This document shows positions 14,088-22,887 of a stretch of 64,000 nt of DNA, piece by piece. The stretch lies in contig CAVSLN010000007.1 in the NCBI GenBank assembly GCA_963728855.1, positions 620,001-684,000 on the forward strand, read 5' to 3'. The translations under genes and the position numbers were made by a program. This stretch comes from AC-43 sp963728855 (lineage in GTDB: Bacteria; Actinomycetota; Actinomycetes; Mycobacteriales; Micromonosporaceae). Position 1 is the first letter of the stretch, and the number at the start of each line of letters is the position of its first letter. The notes below the pieces were generated by a model. That model was not told the origin of the DNA and ran no database searches. It saw only the letters and a program-made list of their open reading frames with translations.

Positions 14088-15824
14088 GTGAAGATTCGCA
14101 TCAGGTCCGCGTTGGCCGGGGCGGTTGCCCTTGCCGTCGCGACCGGCATCGTGGTGGGGGGAGGCACGGCGGCCTACGCGGCGGTCACTCCCGGCTGGGA
14201 GCCCGACGGGGGGGCGCTGGGCACCATCTCCCTCTACAACGCCGCCGGCGCGCCGGTGACCGGGGGCAGCGTCAACGACCACCCGGCCGCGTTCTACGCT
14301 GTGGCCTCCGGTCCTGGACGTACCGGGGACACCCTGGCGCAGCTGCGCCTGGCCACCCCGCAGGTCGGGGTGAGCCCGGCGCTGTGGAGCCAGGACAGCC
14401 TCACGGGTGCCACCCAGTACCCGAACTCGTCGGCACCGGCGAACATCCGGAACCTCACGGTTCCGGTGGCCTCCGGCACGGCGGGCGACCTGTCGGTCGC
14501 GGACTACATCAGCGAGTTCCCGAACAACCTGACCACGTCCGGGTACCAGAACCTGTACGAGTTCCGGATCTACACCTCTGGTCCGGGGCAGGGCGCTGGT
14601 GCGTCGTACTACCGGGTGGACATCGAGGTCAACACGGCGGCCGGCACCTGGGCCGTCGTCTACCCGGCCGCGGCGACGCCGACCACCACTTCCATCTCGG
14701 CCAACCCGGCCAGCAGCCCGCAGCCGCACGGCACCTCGGTCACGCTGACCGCGAACGTGTCGCCGGCCGCGGCGGGCTCGGTGCACTTCTTCGACGGTGC
14801 CACCGACCTGGGTGCGGCTGCGTACAACGCCAGCACGGGTATCGCCACCCTGACCGGTACCCCTGTTGACGGTGCGCACTCGTTCACCGCTGTGTTCACG
14901 TCGTCCGACCCGGCCTTCACCGGCTCGACGTCGGCGGCGCTGCCGTACTCCATCACGCCGGCCGGCTCGCCGACCAGCACGACCCTGGCCGCCAACCCGA
15001 ACAGCCCGGCGACGGGCGACGCGAGCGGCAACGCCAGTGTCACGCTGACCTCGACGACCACACCGGCCGGTACGGCTGGTTCGGTGCACTTCTTCGACGG
15101 CTCGACCGACCTGGGTGCTGGTACCTACACCCAGGCCACCGGCGTGGCGACGACGACGGTCACGCTCAACACGGCCGGTTCACCGCACCTGCTCACGGCC
15201 ACGTTCACCCCGACCAGCTCCACCGTGGCGCCCTCGACCTCCCTGGTCCTGAGCTACACGGTGCTGCCGGCGAACTACGGTACGGCGGGCATCCCGATCA
15301 CGGCGACGAACAACACGGCGCCGTACGCGGGTGCGCTGGCGCTCCAGGTCGCCACGGGTACGAGCGTGACCATGACCCAGGTTGACCCGACCACCGCCGC
15401 TGGGCACCCCGTGCAGGCCACCGACCCGACGGGTCACCGGCACGCATGGGTGTTCACCGGTGGCCTGAGCGGCGTCGCCGTTCAGGACAGCCGGCCGGGT
15501 CAGTCCGGTTGGACCCTGACCGGCCAGGCGAGCGACTTCGTCGGCCCGGTCGCGGTCTCGGCCAAGAACCTGGGTTGGAGCCCGGCGCTGGTCGCGACCG
15601 GTAGTGACGCCGAAGGCGCGGTGGCCGCTGGCCCCGGCGTCGACTCGGTGCTCAAGACCGCGTCCAGCAACGGTCTGTTCTCGGCCAACAACCTGGCCAG
15701 GGCCCCGGCTGGTGCCGGTCTGGGAACGCAGAACCTCAGCGCCAACCTGGAGCTGCGGATCCCGGACAACTCGCCGACCGGTACCTACACGAGCACCCTG
15801 ACGCTGACGCTGATCAGCCCGTGA
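14088..15824 (+). CDS. Secreted multidomain surface protein: shared operon domain, two Ig-like repeats, WxL-type C-terminus
   Basis: 578 residues, GTG start after GGAAGGGGAG, signal peptide ending near AYA-AV. Residues ~35-190 are a domain also found in the genes at 17045 and 18035 (PGWEPDGGALGTISLYN, GPGRTGDTLAQLRLATPQVG, ADYISEFPN). Two bacterial Ig-like repeats follow (~200-290 and ~300-390), each with GSVHFFDG and a TA-x-F strand. Residues ~395-578 resemble a WxL domain: WVFTGGLSGVAVQDSR, then GWTLTGQ (W-x-L) and a final PDNSPTGTYTSTLTLTLIS strand pair. In Firmicutes WxL domains bind the cell wall and WxLIP proteins. The second, C-terminal WxL motif is not conserved here. Confidence 0.75.
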   Translation: MKIRIRSALAGAVALAVATGIVVGGGTAAYAAVTPGWEPDGGALGTISLYNAAGAPVTGGSVNDHPAAFYAVASGPGRTGDTLAQLRLATPQVGVSPALWSQDSLTGATQYPNSSAPANIRNLTVPVASGTAGDLSVADYISEFPNNLTTSGYQNLYEFRIYTSGPGQGAGASYYRVDIEVNTAAGTWAVVYPAAATPTTTSISANPASSPQPHGTSVTLTANVSPAAAGSVHFFDGATDLGAAAYNASTGIATLTGTPVDGAHSFTAVFTSSDPAFTGSTSAALPYSITPAGSPTSTTLAANPNSPATGDASGNASVTLTSTTTPAGTAGSVHFFDGSTDLGAGTYTQATGVATTTVTLNTAGSPHLLTATFTPTSSTVAPSTSLVLSYTVLPANYGTAGIPITATNNTAPYAGALALQVATGTSVTMTQVDPTTAAGHPVQATDPTGHRHAWVFTGGLSGVAVQDSRPGQSGWTLTGQASDFVGPVAVSAKNLGWSPALVATGSDAEGAVAAGPGVDSVLKTASSNGLFSANNLARAPAGAGLGTQNLSANLELRIPDNSPTGTYTSTLTLTLISP

Positions 15825-15861
15825 CGGCTGGCCAGCGGCATGCGTAGCTCGTAGCGCACGG

Positions 15862-15896
15862 GCGGGTCGGGTCACCCATCACGTGCCCCGACCCGC
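15862..15896 (+). terminator. Hairpin between WxL and WxLIP genes (terminator or attenuator)
   Basis: Perfect 10-bp stem GCGGGTCGGG/CCCGACCCGC with a 15-base loop in the 132-base gap, without a U-run. Since the following genes continue in the same direction with overlaps, it may be a partial terminator that sets higher levels of the two upstream secreted proteins. Confidence 0.5.
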
Positions 15897-15956
15897 TCCG
15901 CCGCCCGCCCTGACGCCCGCAGCCCCCTGACCCCGCGCAGAAACGGATGCCCCTCG

Positions 15957-17048
15957 ATGAGACGACGTCACAGCTCCCGGTACCGGCGGCTGGCGGCCCT
16001 GGCCGCGGTCGCGGCGGCGGTGCTCACGGTGCTCGGCCCGGCCGCCGGGTACGCGGGCCCGGGCACTCCGGTACGCCAGGACGACCCCCGGGTCTGGGGG
16101 GTACGCCCGGGCGGCCCGGACGGCAAGCCGGACGCCCGCACGCACTACACGCTGCAGGCGACACCGGGTACCACGCTCACCGACAACGCGCTGGTGACGA
16201 ACCTCAGCAAGAACCCGCTCACCCTGGCCACCTACGGCACCGACGCGTTCAACACCCCAGACGGGCAGTTCGACCTGCTCGCGGCCGACCGCAAGCCCAC
16301 CGACATCGGCTCGTGGATGGTGTTCGCGGCCCGCTCGGTGACCGTACCGCCGCAGGGCACGGTCGCCGTACCGTTCAAGATCGTCGTCCCGGCCAACGCG
16401 ACCCCCGGCGACCACGCCGGCGGGGTCGTCGTGTCCATGCTGACCCTCACCCCGGGGACCAACAAGAACGTCAACATCGACGCGCGCGTGGCTGTCCGGG
16501 TGTACCTGCGGGTCCCCGGCAACCTGCACCCGCAGCTCAAGATCGGTCCGGTGGGCGCCCGGTACGACGGCACCGCCAGCCCGTTCGGCCACGGCAAGGT
16601 GGTGGTCAGCTACACGGTCACCAACCCGGGCAACATCCGGCTGCAGAGCCACCCGACCATCGCCGTGAGCGGGCCGTTCGGCCAGCTGGCCAAGGTGACC
16701 CCGAAGGACCTGCCGGAGCTGCTGCCCAACCAGAGCGGCACGTTCGTGGCGACGGTCGACCACGTCTTCCCGTCCGGACCGCTGACCGTCACCGTGTCGA
16801 GCGCACCGTTCACCGACCCGCAGCAGCCTGTTGGCCAGACCATCCCGGCGGCGTCGGGTGAGGGCTACGTCTGGGCGGTGCCATGGATGCTGCTCCTGCT
16901 CATCCTCATCGTGCTGCTCGGCGGCGGGGCGTTCTGGTGGGTGCGGCGGCGCCGCATGATCTCCCGTTTGGACACCGCCATCGTGGCCGCGCGCGAGGAG
17001 GCACTGCGCGAGGCCAAGACCGCATCGGGGACCGGAGGAAGGAAATGA
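15957..17048 (+). CDS. DUF916/WxLIP-type membrane-anchored protein
   Basis: 363 residues: signal peptide (RRLAALAAVAAAVLTVLG), an extracellular part, then one transmembrane segment (VPWMLLLLILIVLLGGGAFWW, ~305-325) and a basic cytoplasmic tail. The extracellular part follows the WxL-interacting-protein layout: an N-terminal PGBD-like beta domain (LTDNALVTNLSKNPLTLATY, VTVPPQGTVAVPFKIVVP, TPGDHAGGVVVSM) followed by a second beta domain starting at YTVTNPGNIRL. In Firmicutes WxLIP proteins bind peptidoglycan and hold WxL proteins at the surface. Having it directly next to a WxL protein supports that role here. It overlaps the next gene by ATGA. Confidence 0.75.
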   Translation: MRRRHSSRYRRLAALAAVAAAVLTVLGPAAGYAGPGTPVRQDDPRVWGVRPGGPDGKPDARTHYTLQATPGTTLTDNALVTNLSKNPLTLATYGTDAFNTPDGQFDLLAADRKPTDIGSWMVFAARSVTVPPQGTVAVPFKIVVPANATPGDHAGGVVVSMLTLTPGTNKNVNIDARVAVRVYLRVPGNLHPQLKIGPVGARYDGTASPFGHGKVVVSYTVTNPGNIRLQSHPTIAVSGPFGQLAKVTPKDLPELLPNQSGTFVATVDHVFPSGPLTVTVSSAPFTDPQQPVGQTIPAASGEGYVWAVPWMLLLLILIVLLGGGAFWWVRRRRMISRLDTAIVAAREEALREAKTASGTGGRK

Positions 17049-18022
17049 CCATGTGGGTACGCCGTACCGCCGTCCTGTTGTTCGCCGCGGCGCTCGCCAC
17101 CGCCGTCGCCCCGGCGTCGCCGGCGCACGCCGCCGACCCCGTCCCGTACCAGGACGCGCACGCCATCGGGTTCATCACGCTCTACAACAAGGGGGGCGGC
17201 CCCATCAAGGGCGGCAGCCTGCGGGACCACCCGTTCGTCTGGAAGGCGGCCGGCTCCAAGCCGGCGCCGAAGGGGTGGGACGGCACCGGGCGCAAGGCCA
17301 CGCTGTACGCGTACCAGCCGCGCGAGGGCGTCCTGCCGGAGCTGTGGAACGGCGACAAGGTGAGCGGCACCTCCGACTACCCCGACGCGGGGCACCCGAC
17401 CGCCCTGGCCACCACGGCCGACTTCTCCCTGCAGGACATCGTCGACGAGTTCCCACCGAGCTGGAACGGGCTGCTGCAGCTGCGGCTGGTGCTGTCCGCA
17501 CCGGGCCAGCCGGTGCTCACCACCAACTACGCCAGCACCGACGTGAAGATCAGCGGCGGTAGCTGGACCGTGGTCGGCGGCGGGGCGGGGGCCGGGCCGG
17601 GCGGGGCCAACATCCCCGGTGACGGCAACACGGGTAGCGGCGGCGTGGTCGACGGTACGAACGGGGCGGCGGGCTCGTCGAGCAACGACAGCAACCCGGT
17701 GGCGGCGATCCTGCCCGCCATCGGTACCCCCCTCGGGCTGACCCTGGCCGCGCTGGCCATCATCGCGTTCGTCGGCGCGGGAGTGTTCTGGCGCCGCCGT
17801 TCGCGCCGGCCCGCGATCGGTGCCGAGGCCGCCGAGCCGGCCGGGCAGTCCGAGCCGGCCGGGCAGCCCGAGCCGACCGGGAAGCCCGAGCCGGCCGCGC
17901 AGCCCGGACCGACCGCGGACGCCGAGCCGGTCGCGAATGCCGAGCCGGCCGCGAAGCCGGCGGAGCCCGAGCCCAGGCCGGCGCCCGAGCAGCCCGCCGA
18001 GCGTGTCGGCAGCGGAACGTAG
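17045..18022 (+). CDS. Anchored surface protein with the operon-shared domain (divergent copy)
   Basis: 325 residues beginning MTMWVRR; the ATG overlaps the previous stop (ATGA). Signal peptide cleaved near AHA-AD. Residues ~30-180 are a divergent copy of the domain in the genes at 14088 and 18035: HAIGFITLYNKGGGPIKGG, RKATLYAYQPREGVLPELWN, and LQDIVDEFPPSWNGLLQLRL in place of the ADYISEFPN segment. A Gly-rich linker leads to a transmembrane helix (TLAALAIIAFVGAGVFW) with an Arg-rich stop-transfer, then a long Pro/Glu/Ala repeat tail (EPAGQPEPTGKPEP) that would be cytoplasmic. It has no known family that I recognise. Confidence 0.65.
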   Translation: MTMWVRRTAVLLFAAALATAVAPASPAHAADPVPYQDAHAIGFITLYNKGGGPIKGGSLRDHPFVWKAAGSKPAPKGWDGTGRKATLYAYQPREGVLPELWNGDKVSGTSDYPDAGHPTALATTADFSLQDIVDEFPPSWNGLLQLRLVLSAPGQPVLTTNYASTDVKISGGSWTVVGGGAGAGPGGANIPGDGNTGSGGVVDGTNGAAGSSSNDSNPVAAILPAIGTPLGLTLAALAIIAFVGAGVFWRRRSRRPAIGAEAAEPAGQSEPAGQPEPTGKPEPAAQPGPTADAEPVANAEPAAKPAEPEPRPAPEQPAERVGSGT

Positions 18023-18034
18023 GAAGCCGAGCCT

Positions 18035-19120
18035 ATGCGCCTCCGGTGGGTCATGTCCGGACTGGCCGTCCTGTCCCTGGCGGCGGCGGCGCTGACCGTT
18101 GCGACGAACGCGGCGGTCAGCGCCGACCCCGCCCCGGGCTGGGAGCCGAACTCCAGCGCGCTCGGCGGGCTCGTCCTGGTCGACAGGACCGGTGCCGCGG
18201 TCACCACGGGCGACCTGAGCATGCACCCCGTCGCGTTCTACGCGGTCGCCCTGGGCCCCAGCCGTACCGGCGACAAGCTGGCCCAGCTGCGCATCGCCAC
18301 GCCCCAGGTCGGGGTGGACCCGCAGCTGTGGAGCGGGGACAGCATCACCGGCGCCACCGAGTACCCCAACGCGTCCGCTCCGGCCTCGGTGTCCAAGCTC
18401 GGCCTGCCGGTCGCCTCGGGCACCGCGACGGACTTCTCGTTCGCCGACTACATCAGCGAGTTCCCGAACCAGAGCACGGCTGCCGGCTACCAGAACCTGT
18501 ACGAGCTGCGGCTCTACACCTCCGGTCCCGGCCAGGGTCCGGCCGCGGTCTACTGGCGCATCGACATCCGGGTGACGATCCTCGGTACTGACGCGGGCGG
18601 GAACGTCACCGGCACCTGGGACCAGGTCTACCCCGCGCCGGTACCGCTGCCGACGCCGAATGGCACCGGTACGCCGACCGCGACCGGCACGGCCACCCCG
18701 ACCACGACGTCCGCGCCGACTCCGACCGAGGCGTCGATACCGACCCCGACCGCGACCGCCACCTCGACGCACACGTCCGGTACGGGCACCGGCGGCGGCG
18801 CCGGTTCCGGATCCGGCGGTGGAGTCGGGGCCGTTGGCGGAGCGGGTGGCGGAGGCGTGGGCGGAGACGGCGCGGCCGCATCCGCCGCTGCCGCCTCGCC
18901 TTCCGGCAGTACGCGAGCGTCCGCCTCGCCCACGCCCACCCGGCCCAACCCCACCGCTCCGATCGGCGGCCCGCTCACCCTCGCCGGCCGCCGTAGCAGC
19001 CTGACCATGCTGGCCGGGCTCTGGGTGCTGCTGCTGGTGGGCGCCGTGGCCTTCTTCGTCAACGCCCTGCGCGGTACCCGCGTCGAGCACTACCCGACGG
19101 ACGACAGGAACCCCAGATGA
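18035..19120 (+). CDS. Anchored surface protein with the operon-shared domain (close copy)
   Basis: 361 residues. Signal peptide (VLSLAAAALTVATNAAVSA), then ~165 residues very similar to the N-terminal domain of the WxL protein at 14088: PGWEPNSSALGGLVLVD, GPSRTGDKLAQLRIATPQVG, WSGDSITGATEYPN, ADYISEFPN, YTSGPGQG. A Thr/Pro-rich then Gly-rich linker (~205-290) reaches out from the wall and a transmembrane helix (LAGLWVLLLVGAVAFFV) anchors the C-terminus. Thr/Pro linkers in actinomycete surface proteins are often glycosylated (general knowledge). The stop overlaps the ATPase start (ATGA), tying these proteins to the transporter genetically. Confidence 0.65.
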   Translation: MRLRWVMSGLAVLSLAAAALTVATNAAVSADPAPGWEPNSSALGGLVLVDRTGAAVTTGDLSMHPVAFYAVALGPSRTGDKLAQLRIATPQVGVDPQLWSGDSITGATEYPNASAPASVSKLGLPVASGTATDFSFADYISEFPNQSTAAGYQNLYELRLYTSGPGQGPAAVYWRIDIRVTILGTDAGGNVTGTWDQVYPAPVPLPTPNGTGTPTATGTATPTTTSAPTPTEASIPTPTATATSTHTSGTGTGGGAGSGSGGGVGAVGGAGGGGVGGDGAAASAAAASPSGSTRASASPTPTRPNPTAPIGGPLTLAGRRSSLTMLAGLWVLLLVGAVAFFVNALRGTRVEHYPTDDRNPR

Positions 19121-19935
19121 CCACCCAGACGCACGAGATGGCGGCGATCCCACGGGCACCGTTGGCGACCCTGGAGGCGCGCGACGTGTCGGCGTGGTTC
19201 GGCGAACGCAAGGTGCTCGACCGGGTCTGGCTGACCATGCCGGCCGGCGAGGTGACCGCGCTGATCGGGCCGTCCGGCTGCGGCAAGTCCACGTTCCTGC
19301 GCATCCTCAACCGGATGCACGAGCTGGTCAGCTCGGCGAAGCTGGCCGGCGAGGTACTGCTCGACGGGCGGGACATCTACGCGGCGGGTCGGCGGCTGAC
19401 CGACGCCCGGCGCTCGATCGGCATGGTGTTCCAGAAGCCGAACCCGTTCCCCACGATGAGCATCTACGACAACGTGGTGGCGGGCCTGCGGCTCACCGGT
19501 ACCCGGGTCAACCGGGCCTCGAAGGACTACCTCGTCGAGGAGTGCCTCACCAAGGCCGGGCTGTGGAAGGAGGTGCGCTCCCGGCTGGCGCAGCCGGGCG
19601 GCGCGCTGTCCGGCGGCCAGCAGCAGCGGCTGTGCATCGCGCGCTCGCTGGCCGTACGGCCGCGGGTGCTGCTCATGGACGAGCCGTGCTCGGCGCTCGA
19701 CCCGACCTCTACCCGGGTCATCGAGGAGACGATGGCGGAGCTGGCCACCGAGGTCACCATCGTCATCGTCACGCACAACATGCAGCAGGCCGCCCGGGTG
19801 TCCCAGCGGTGCGCGTTCTTCCTCGCCGAGTACGGCACCCCGGGCGCGATCGTGGAGCACGGGCCGACCGAGCAGATGTTCCACGCACCGCGGGACCCCC
19901 GTACCGCCGACTATGTCAACGGGCGGTTCGGATGA
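19117..19935 (+). CDS. PstB-type ABC transporter ATPase of the surface operon
   Basis: 272 residues. Walker A GPSGCGKSTFLRILNRM, Q-loop FQKPNPFP, signature LSGGQQQRLCIAR, Walker B VLLMDEPCSALDP and the H-loop VTHNMQQAARVSQ are all intact, and the LNRMHEL and QKPNPFP pieces are specific for PstB among ABC ATPases. Overlapping starts and stops couple it to the anchored surface protein before it and to the permease after it. It is clearly related to, but diverged from, the PstB encoded at 30369-31298. An ATPase driving a Pst-type importer is the expected role. Confidence 0.9.
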   Translation: MTTQTHEMAAIPRAPLATLEARDVSAWFGERKVLDRVWLTMPAGEVTALIGPSGCGKSTFLRILNRMHELVSSAKLAGEVLLDGRDIYAAGRRLTDARRSIGMVFQKPNPFPTMSIYDNVVAGLRLTGTRVNRASKDYLVEECLTKAGLWKEVRSRLAQPGGALSGGQQQRLCIARSLAVRPRVLLMDEPCSALDPTSTRVIEETMAELATEVTIVIVTHNMQQAARVSQRCAFFLAEYGTPGAIVEHGPTEQMFHAPRDPRTADYVNGRFG

Positions 19936-20927
19936 CGGCCACCGTCACCGACGAGGACCGGCCGCGCCAGCTGCCCGCTTCGCTGTCCCTGACCGACCGG
20001 ATCTTCCACGGCGGGGTCCGCTCGATCGGCATCCTGGTCCTCGCGATCACCGGATCGATCGGGCTGTTCCTGGCCGTCCAGTCGGTACCCACGATGCGCC
20101 GCTACGGCCTGCGGTTCTTCGTCGAGCACCAGTGGAACCCGGAGCGCGACGCCATCGGCATCTCCGCGGTGCTGCTCGGTACCCTCTGCGTCGCGCTGGT
20201 CGCGCTGTCGATCGCGTTCCCGCTCGCGCTCACCACCGCGCTGTTCATCAGCGAGTACGCACCGGCGCGCAGCAAGGGCTTCCTCGTTTCGATGATCGAC
20301 CTGATGGCCGCGATCCCCAGCATCGTGTACGGCCTGTGGGGCTTCTTCCTCATCCAGCCGCGTGCCCTGTACGTGGCGCACTGGCTGCACCAGAACTTCG
20401 GCTGGCTGCCGTTCTTCAGGGTGGAGACCGACCCCAACGCGGCGGTCTGGGAGCAGTCCAAGTACACCGCCTCGGCGTTCATCGCCGGCCTGGCCGTCTC
20501 GATGATGGTGATGCCGATGGGCTGCGCGGTGATGCGCGAGGTGTTCTCCCAGGCGCCGGTGGGGGAGCGGGAGGCCGCGCTCGCGCTCGGGGCCACCCGC
20601 TGGGGGACGATCCGTACCGTCGTGCTCCCGTTCGGCCGGGGCGGCATCATCGGCGGGACCATGCTGAGCCTGGGCCGGGCGCTGGGCGAGACCATCGTCG
20701 TGGCGCTCATCATCTCGCCCGCGTTCGACATCAAGATCCGGATTCTGGAGATCGGTACGGTCACCACCGCCTCGCTGATCGCCAACCGGTTCGGCGAGGC
20801 GTCCGCGTCGCAGCTCTCCGCGCTGCTCACCGCCGGGTTCGTGCTCTTCCTCATCACGCTGCTGGTGAACACATTGGCGGCCATCATCGTCAGCCGCAGC
20901 CGCAGCGGCGCGTCCACCGAGATCTGA
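19932..20927 (+). CDS. PstC-type permease of the surface operon
   Basis: 331 residues with about six transmembrane helices. PSIVYGLWGFFLIQP (helix 3 region) is the PstC hallmark, and EAALALGATRWGTIRTVVLP is the EAA loop that docks with the ATPase; LGRALGETIVVALII follows. An insert with WLHQNFGWLPFFRVETDPN between helices is longer than in the canonical PstC encoded at 32206-33201. The ATG overlaps the ATPase stop, so the order ATPase-PstC-PstA differs from the usual S-C-A-B. Confidence 0.88.
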   Translation: MTATVTDEDRPRQLPASLSLTDRIFHGGVRSIGILVLAITGSIGLFLAVQSVPTMRRYGLRFFVEHQWNPERDAIGISAVLLGTLCVALVALSIAFPLALTTALFISEYAPARSKGFLVSMIDLMAAIPSIVYGLWGFFLIQPRALYVAHWLHQNFGWLPFFRVETDPNAAVWEQSKYTASAFIAGLAVSMMVMPMGCAVMREVFSQAPVGEREAALALGATRWGTIRTVVLPFGRGGIIGGTMLSLGRALGETIVVALIISPAFDIKIRILEIGTVTTASLIANRFGEASASQLSALLTAGFVLFLITLLVNTLAAIIVSRSRSGASTEI

Positions 20928-20945
20928 CCAAGGAGGGCGTGAGCC

Positions 20946-22175
20946 ATGACAACCGTCGCCCCGGAGTCGACCACCGGCCGGCACGCGGCGCCCGACGGGG
21001 ATGGCGCACCGCCGGGGACCGACCCGCCGGCGACCACGCCGCCCCGGCCCGGCCCGGGCGAGGACCGGCCCCGGGACCTGCACGGGCGCACCCTCGACGA
21101 CGTGCTCAGCCTGGCCGGCGCGGCGGTTGGCTCGTTCGCGCTGACCTGGCTGCTGCTGCAGCGCATCCTGCCGGTCGACGACCTGCTCGGCTTCGTCATC
21201 TGCTGGTACCTGGCGTTCCTCGCGCTCTACGCGGCGGTCACCACCGTGCTCAACCCCCGGCCCGTGGTGGTCGACCGGCTGGCCGCCGCGGTCGTGTGCG
21301 GGGGAGCGGTGACCGTCGGGGTGGCGCTGCTGTCCGCGGTCGTCTTCACGTTCTACCGGGGCTGGGCGCCCCTGCCGCACCTCAACACGTACGTGGACGA
21401 CATGGCGGGGGTACGGCCGCAGGACGCGCTCGGCCGGGGCGGGGTGCTGCACGCGGTGGTCGGGTCGCTGATCGAGGTGGGTATCGCGATCGTGGTGACC
21501 GTACCGCTCGGGGTCGGTACGGCGGTGTTCATGACCGAGGTCGGCGGCCCGCTGGCCCGGGTCGTCCGTACCGTCGTCGAGGCGATGACCGCGCTGCCGT
21601 CGATCGTCGCCGGCCTGTTCATCTACACGGTGCTCATCGTCACCGTGCACTTTCCCCGCTCCGGGTTCGCCGCCGCCATGGCGATCACCGTGATGATGCT
21701 GCCGATCGTCGCGCGCGCCTCCGACGTCGTCCTGCGCGTGGTGCCCGGCGGACTGCGCGAGGCGGGTCTCGCGCTGGGCGCCACCCACTGGCGTACCGTC
21801 TGGCACGTCGTCCTGCCCACCGCGCGCCCGGGCCTGGCGACGGCGCTGATCCTCGGCATCGCCCGCGGGGTCGGCGAGACCTCGCCCGTGCTGCTGACCT
21901 CCGGCGCGTCCACCTTCCTCAACCCCGACCCGCTGCACAACACGATGAACTCGTTGCCGCTGTTCGTCTTCTCGGCGGTGCGCAGCGGCCAGCCCCGCTT
22001 CATCAGCCGGGGCTTCGGGGCGGCGGCGATCCTGCTGATGCTCGTCCTGGTGCTCTTCGTCCTGGCCCGGCGGCTGGCCCGTCGTGGGCCGGACCAGCAA
22101 GGCGGCGCCCTTCGTGGGCCGGCACTTGGGCCGGACCAGCAAGGCGGCGCGCTTCAGAGAGGGGGCCGGCGGTGA
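20946..22175 (+). CDS. PstA-type permease with extra N-terminal helices and repeat-derived C-terminus
   Basis: 409 residues. After a disordered Pro-rich N-terminus (~1-50) there are about eight hydrophobic segments, more than the usual six of PstA; MTALPSIVAGLFIYTVLI and EAGLALGATHWRTVWHVVLP are the PstA signature and EAA loop, and RGVGETSPVLLTSG follows. The last ~30 codons (RRGPDQQGGALRGPALGPDQQGGAL) come from two in-frame copies of a dispersed DNA repeat that recurs in the HrpA gene, so the natural C-terminus has been altered. A ribosome site AAGGAGG precedes the ATG. Its stop overlaps the next gene start (GTGA). Confidence 0.85.
   Translation: MTTVAPESTTGRHAAPDGDGAPPGTDPPATTPPRPGPGEDRPRDLHGRTLDDVLSLAGAAVGSFALTWLLLQRILPVDDLLGFVICWYLAFLALYAAVTTVLNPRPVVVDRLAAAVVCGGAVTVGVALLSAVVFTFYRGWAPLPHLNTYVDDMAGVRPQDALGRGGVLHAVVGSLIEVGIAIVVTVPLGVGTAVFMTEVGGPLARVVRTVVEAMTALPSIVAGLFIYTVLIVTVHFPRSGFAAAMAITVMMLPIVARASDVVLRVVPGGLREAGLALGATHWRTVWHVVLPTARPGLATALILGIARGVGETSPVLLTSGASTFLNPDPLHNTMNSLPLFVFSAVRSGQPRFISRGFGAAAILLMLVLVLFVLARRLARRGPDQQGGALRGPALGPDQQGGALQRGGRR
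22082..22156 (+). repeat. Dispersed repeat, one 30-bp and one ~42-bp copy, inside the PstA-like gene
   Basis: Two copies of the unit TCGTGGGCCGGCACTTGGGC followed by CGGACCAGCAAGGCGGCGC; the first lacks 12 bases. Both stay in frame and form the protein tail. The same family is found at 22538-22583 and 55125-55210. Confidence 0.85.
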
Positions 22176-22867
22176 ACCCGATGACCAAGCTCGTGGCCGT
22201 CGCGCTGCTGCTGCGGGTGGGGCCGGCCGTCGGCCAGGAACCGACCCGCGTGCCGCTGCGGGCGCCGCTCGCGACGGTGACCAGCCCCACCCAGATCAGC
22301 GTCACGGCGCGCAACGACACCCAGCCGTGGACCGGCAACCTCAGCCTCCGGGTGGCCGCCGGTGCGACCGTCGACCTGACCCAGGTGCCGCCCGACACCG
22401 AAGCAGGGCATCCGGCGCTCGGCGGGGACCCGCACCACCGCGCGTGGGTGTTCACCGGCGCGCTGTCCGGGGTGGCGGTCCAGGACACCCGGCCCGACCA
22501 GCCGGGCTGGGCGGTGAGCGGGCAGCTCAGCGCCGTCTCGTGGGCCGGCACTGGGGCCGGACCAGCAGGGCAGCGCTCGTCAGTGCCGAGCGGGGTGTCG
22601 GCCCGCCACCTCGGCTGGGCGCCGTCGCTGGTCGCGGCCGGCAGCGACGCCGAGGGTACGGTCACCGCCGGCCCCGCCGTCGACCCGGTGCTCAAGACCC
22701 CGGCGAGCAAGGGTCTCGCCGCACCGGGCGCCGTGCTCGCCTCGACCGCCGCCGGCTCCGGCATGGGTACCCAGCACCTCGGCGCCTCCTTCGCGCTGTG
22801 GGTCCCGGACAACACGCCGGTCGGCCTCATCACCGCCACCCTGACGTTGACCCTCGTCAGCCCGTGA
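22172..22867 (+). CDS. Secreted WxL-type protein (single WxL-like domain)
   Basis: 231 residues from GTG 22172 (ATG 22181 also possible), with a short hydrophobic N-terminus (KLVAVALLLRVGPAVG) that could be a signal peptide. The rest aligns with the last domain of the surface protein at 14088: WVFTGALSGVAVQDTR, GWAVSGQ in place of the GWTLTGQ motif, GSDAEGTVTAGPAVDPVLKT, and PDNTPVGLITATLTLTLVS. A copy of the dispersed repeat (22538-22583) is inserted within this domain and encodes SWAGTGAGPAGQRSS, lengthening a loop. It starts on the stop codon of the PstA-like gene. Role: probably a wall-bound partner of the WxLIP protein. Confidence 0.65.
   Translation: MNPMTKLVAVALLLRVGPAVGQEPTRVPLRAPLATVTSPTQISVTARNDTQPWTGNLSLRVAAGATVDLTQVPPDTEAGHPALGGDPHHRAWVFTGALSGVAVQDTRPDQPGWAVSGQLSAVSWAGTGAGPAGQRSSVPSGVSARHLGWAPSLVAAGSDAEGTVTAGPAVDPVLKTPASKGLAAPGAVLASTAAGSGMGTQHLGASFALWVPDNTPVGLITATLTLTLVSP
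22538..22583 (+). repeat. Dispersed repeat copy inside the WxL-type gene
   Basis: One copy of the GTGGGCCGGCACTGGGGCC...ACCAGCAGGGCAGCGCTCGTCAG family, read in a different frame from the copies in the PstA-like and HrpA genes, yet without breaking the open frame. Confidence 0.8.
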
Positions 22868-22887
22868 CCCGTCCTCTTGGAGGTCCC

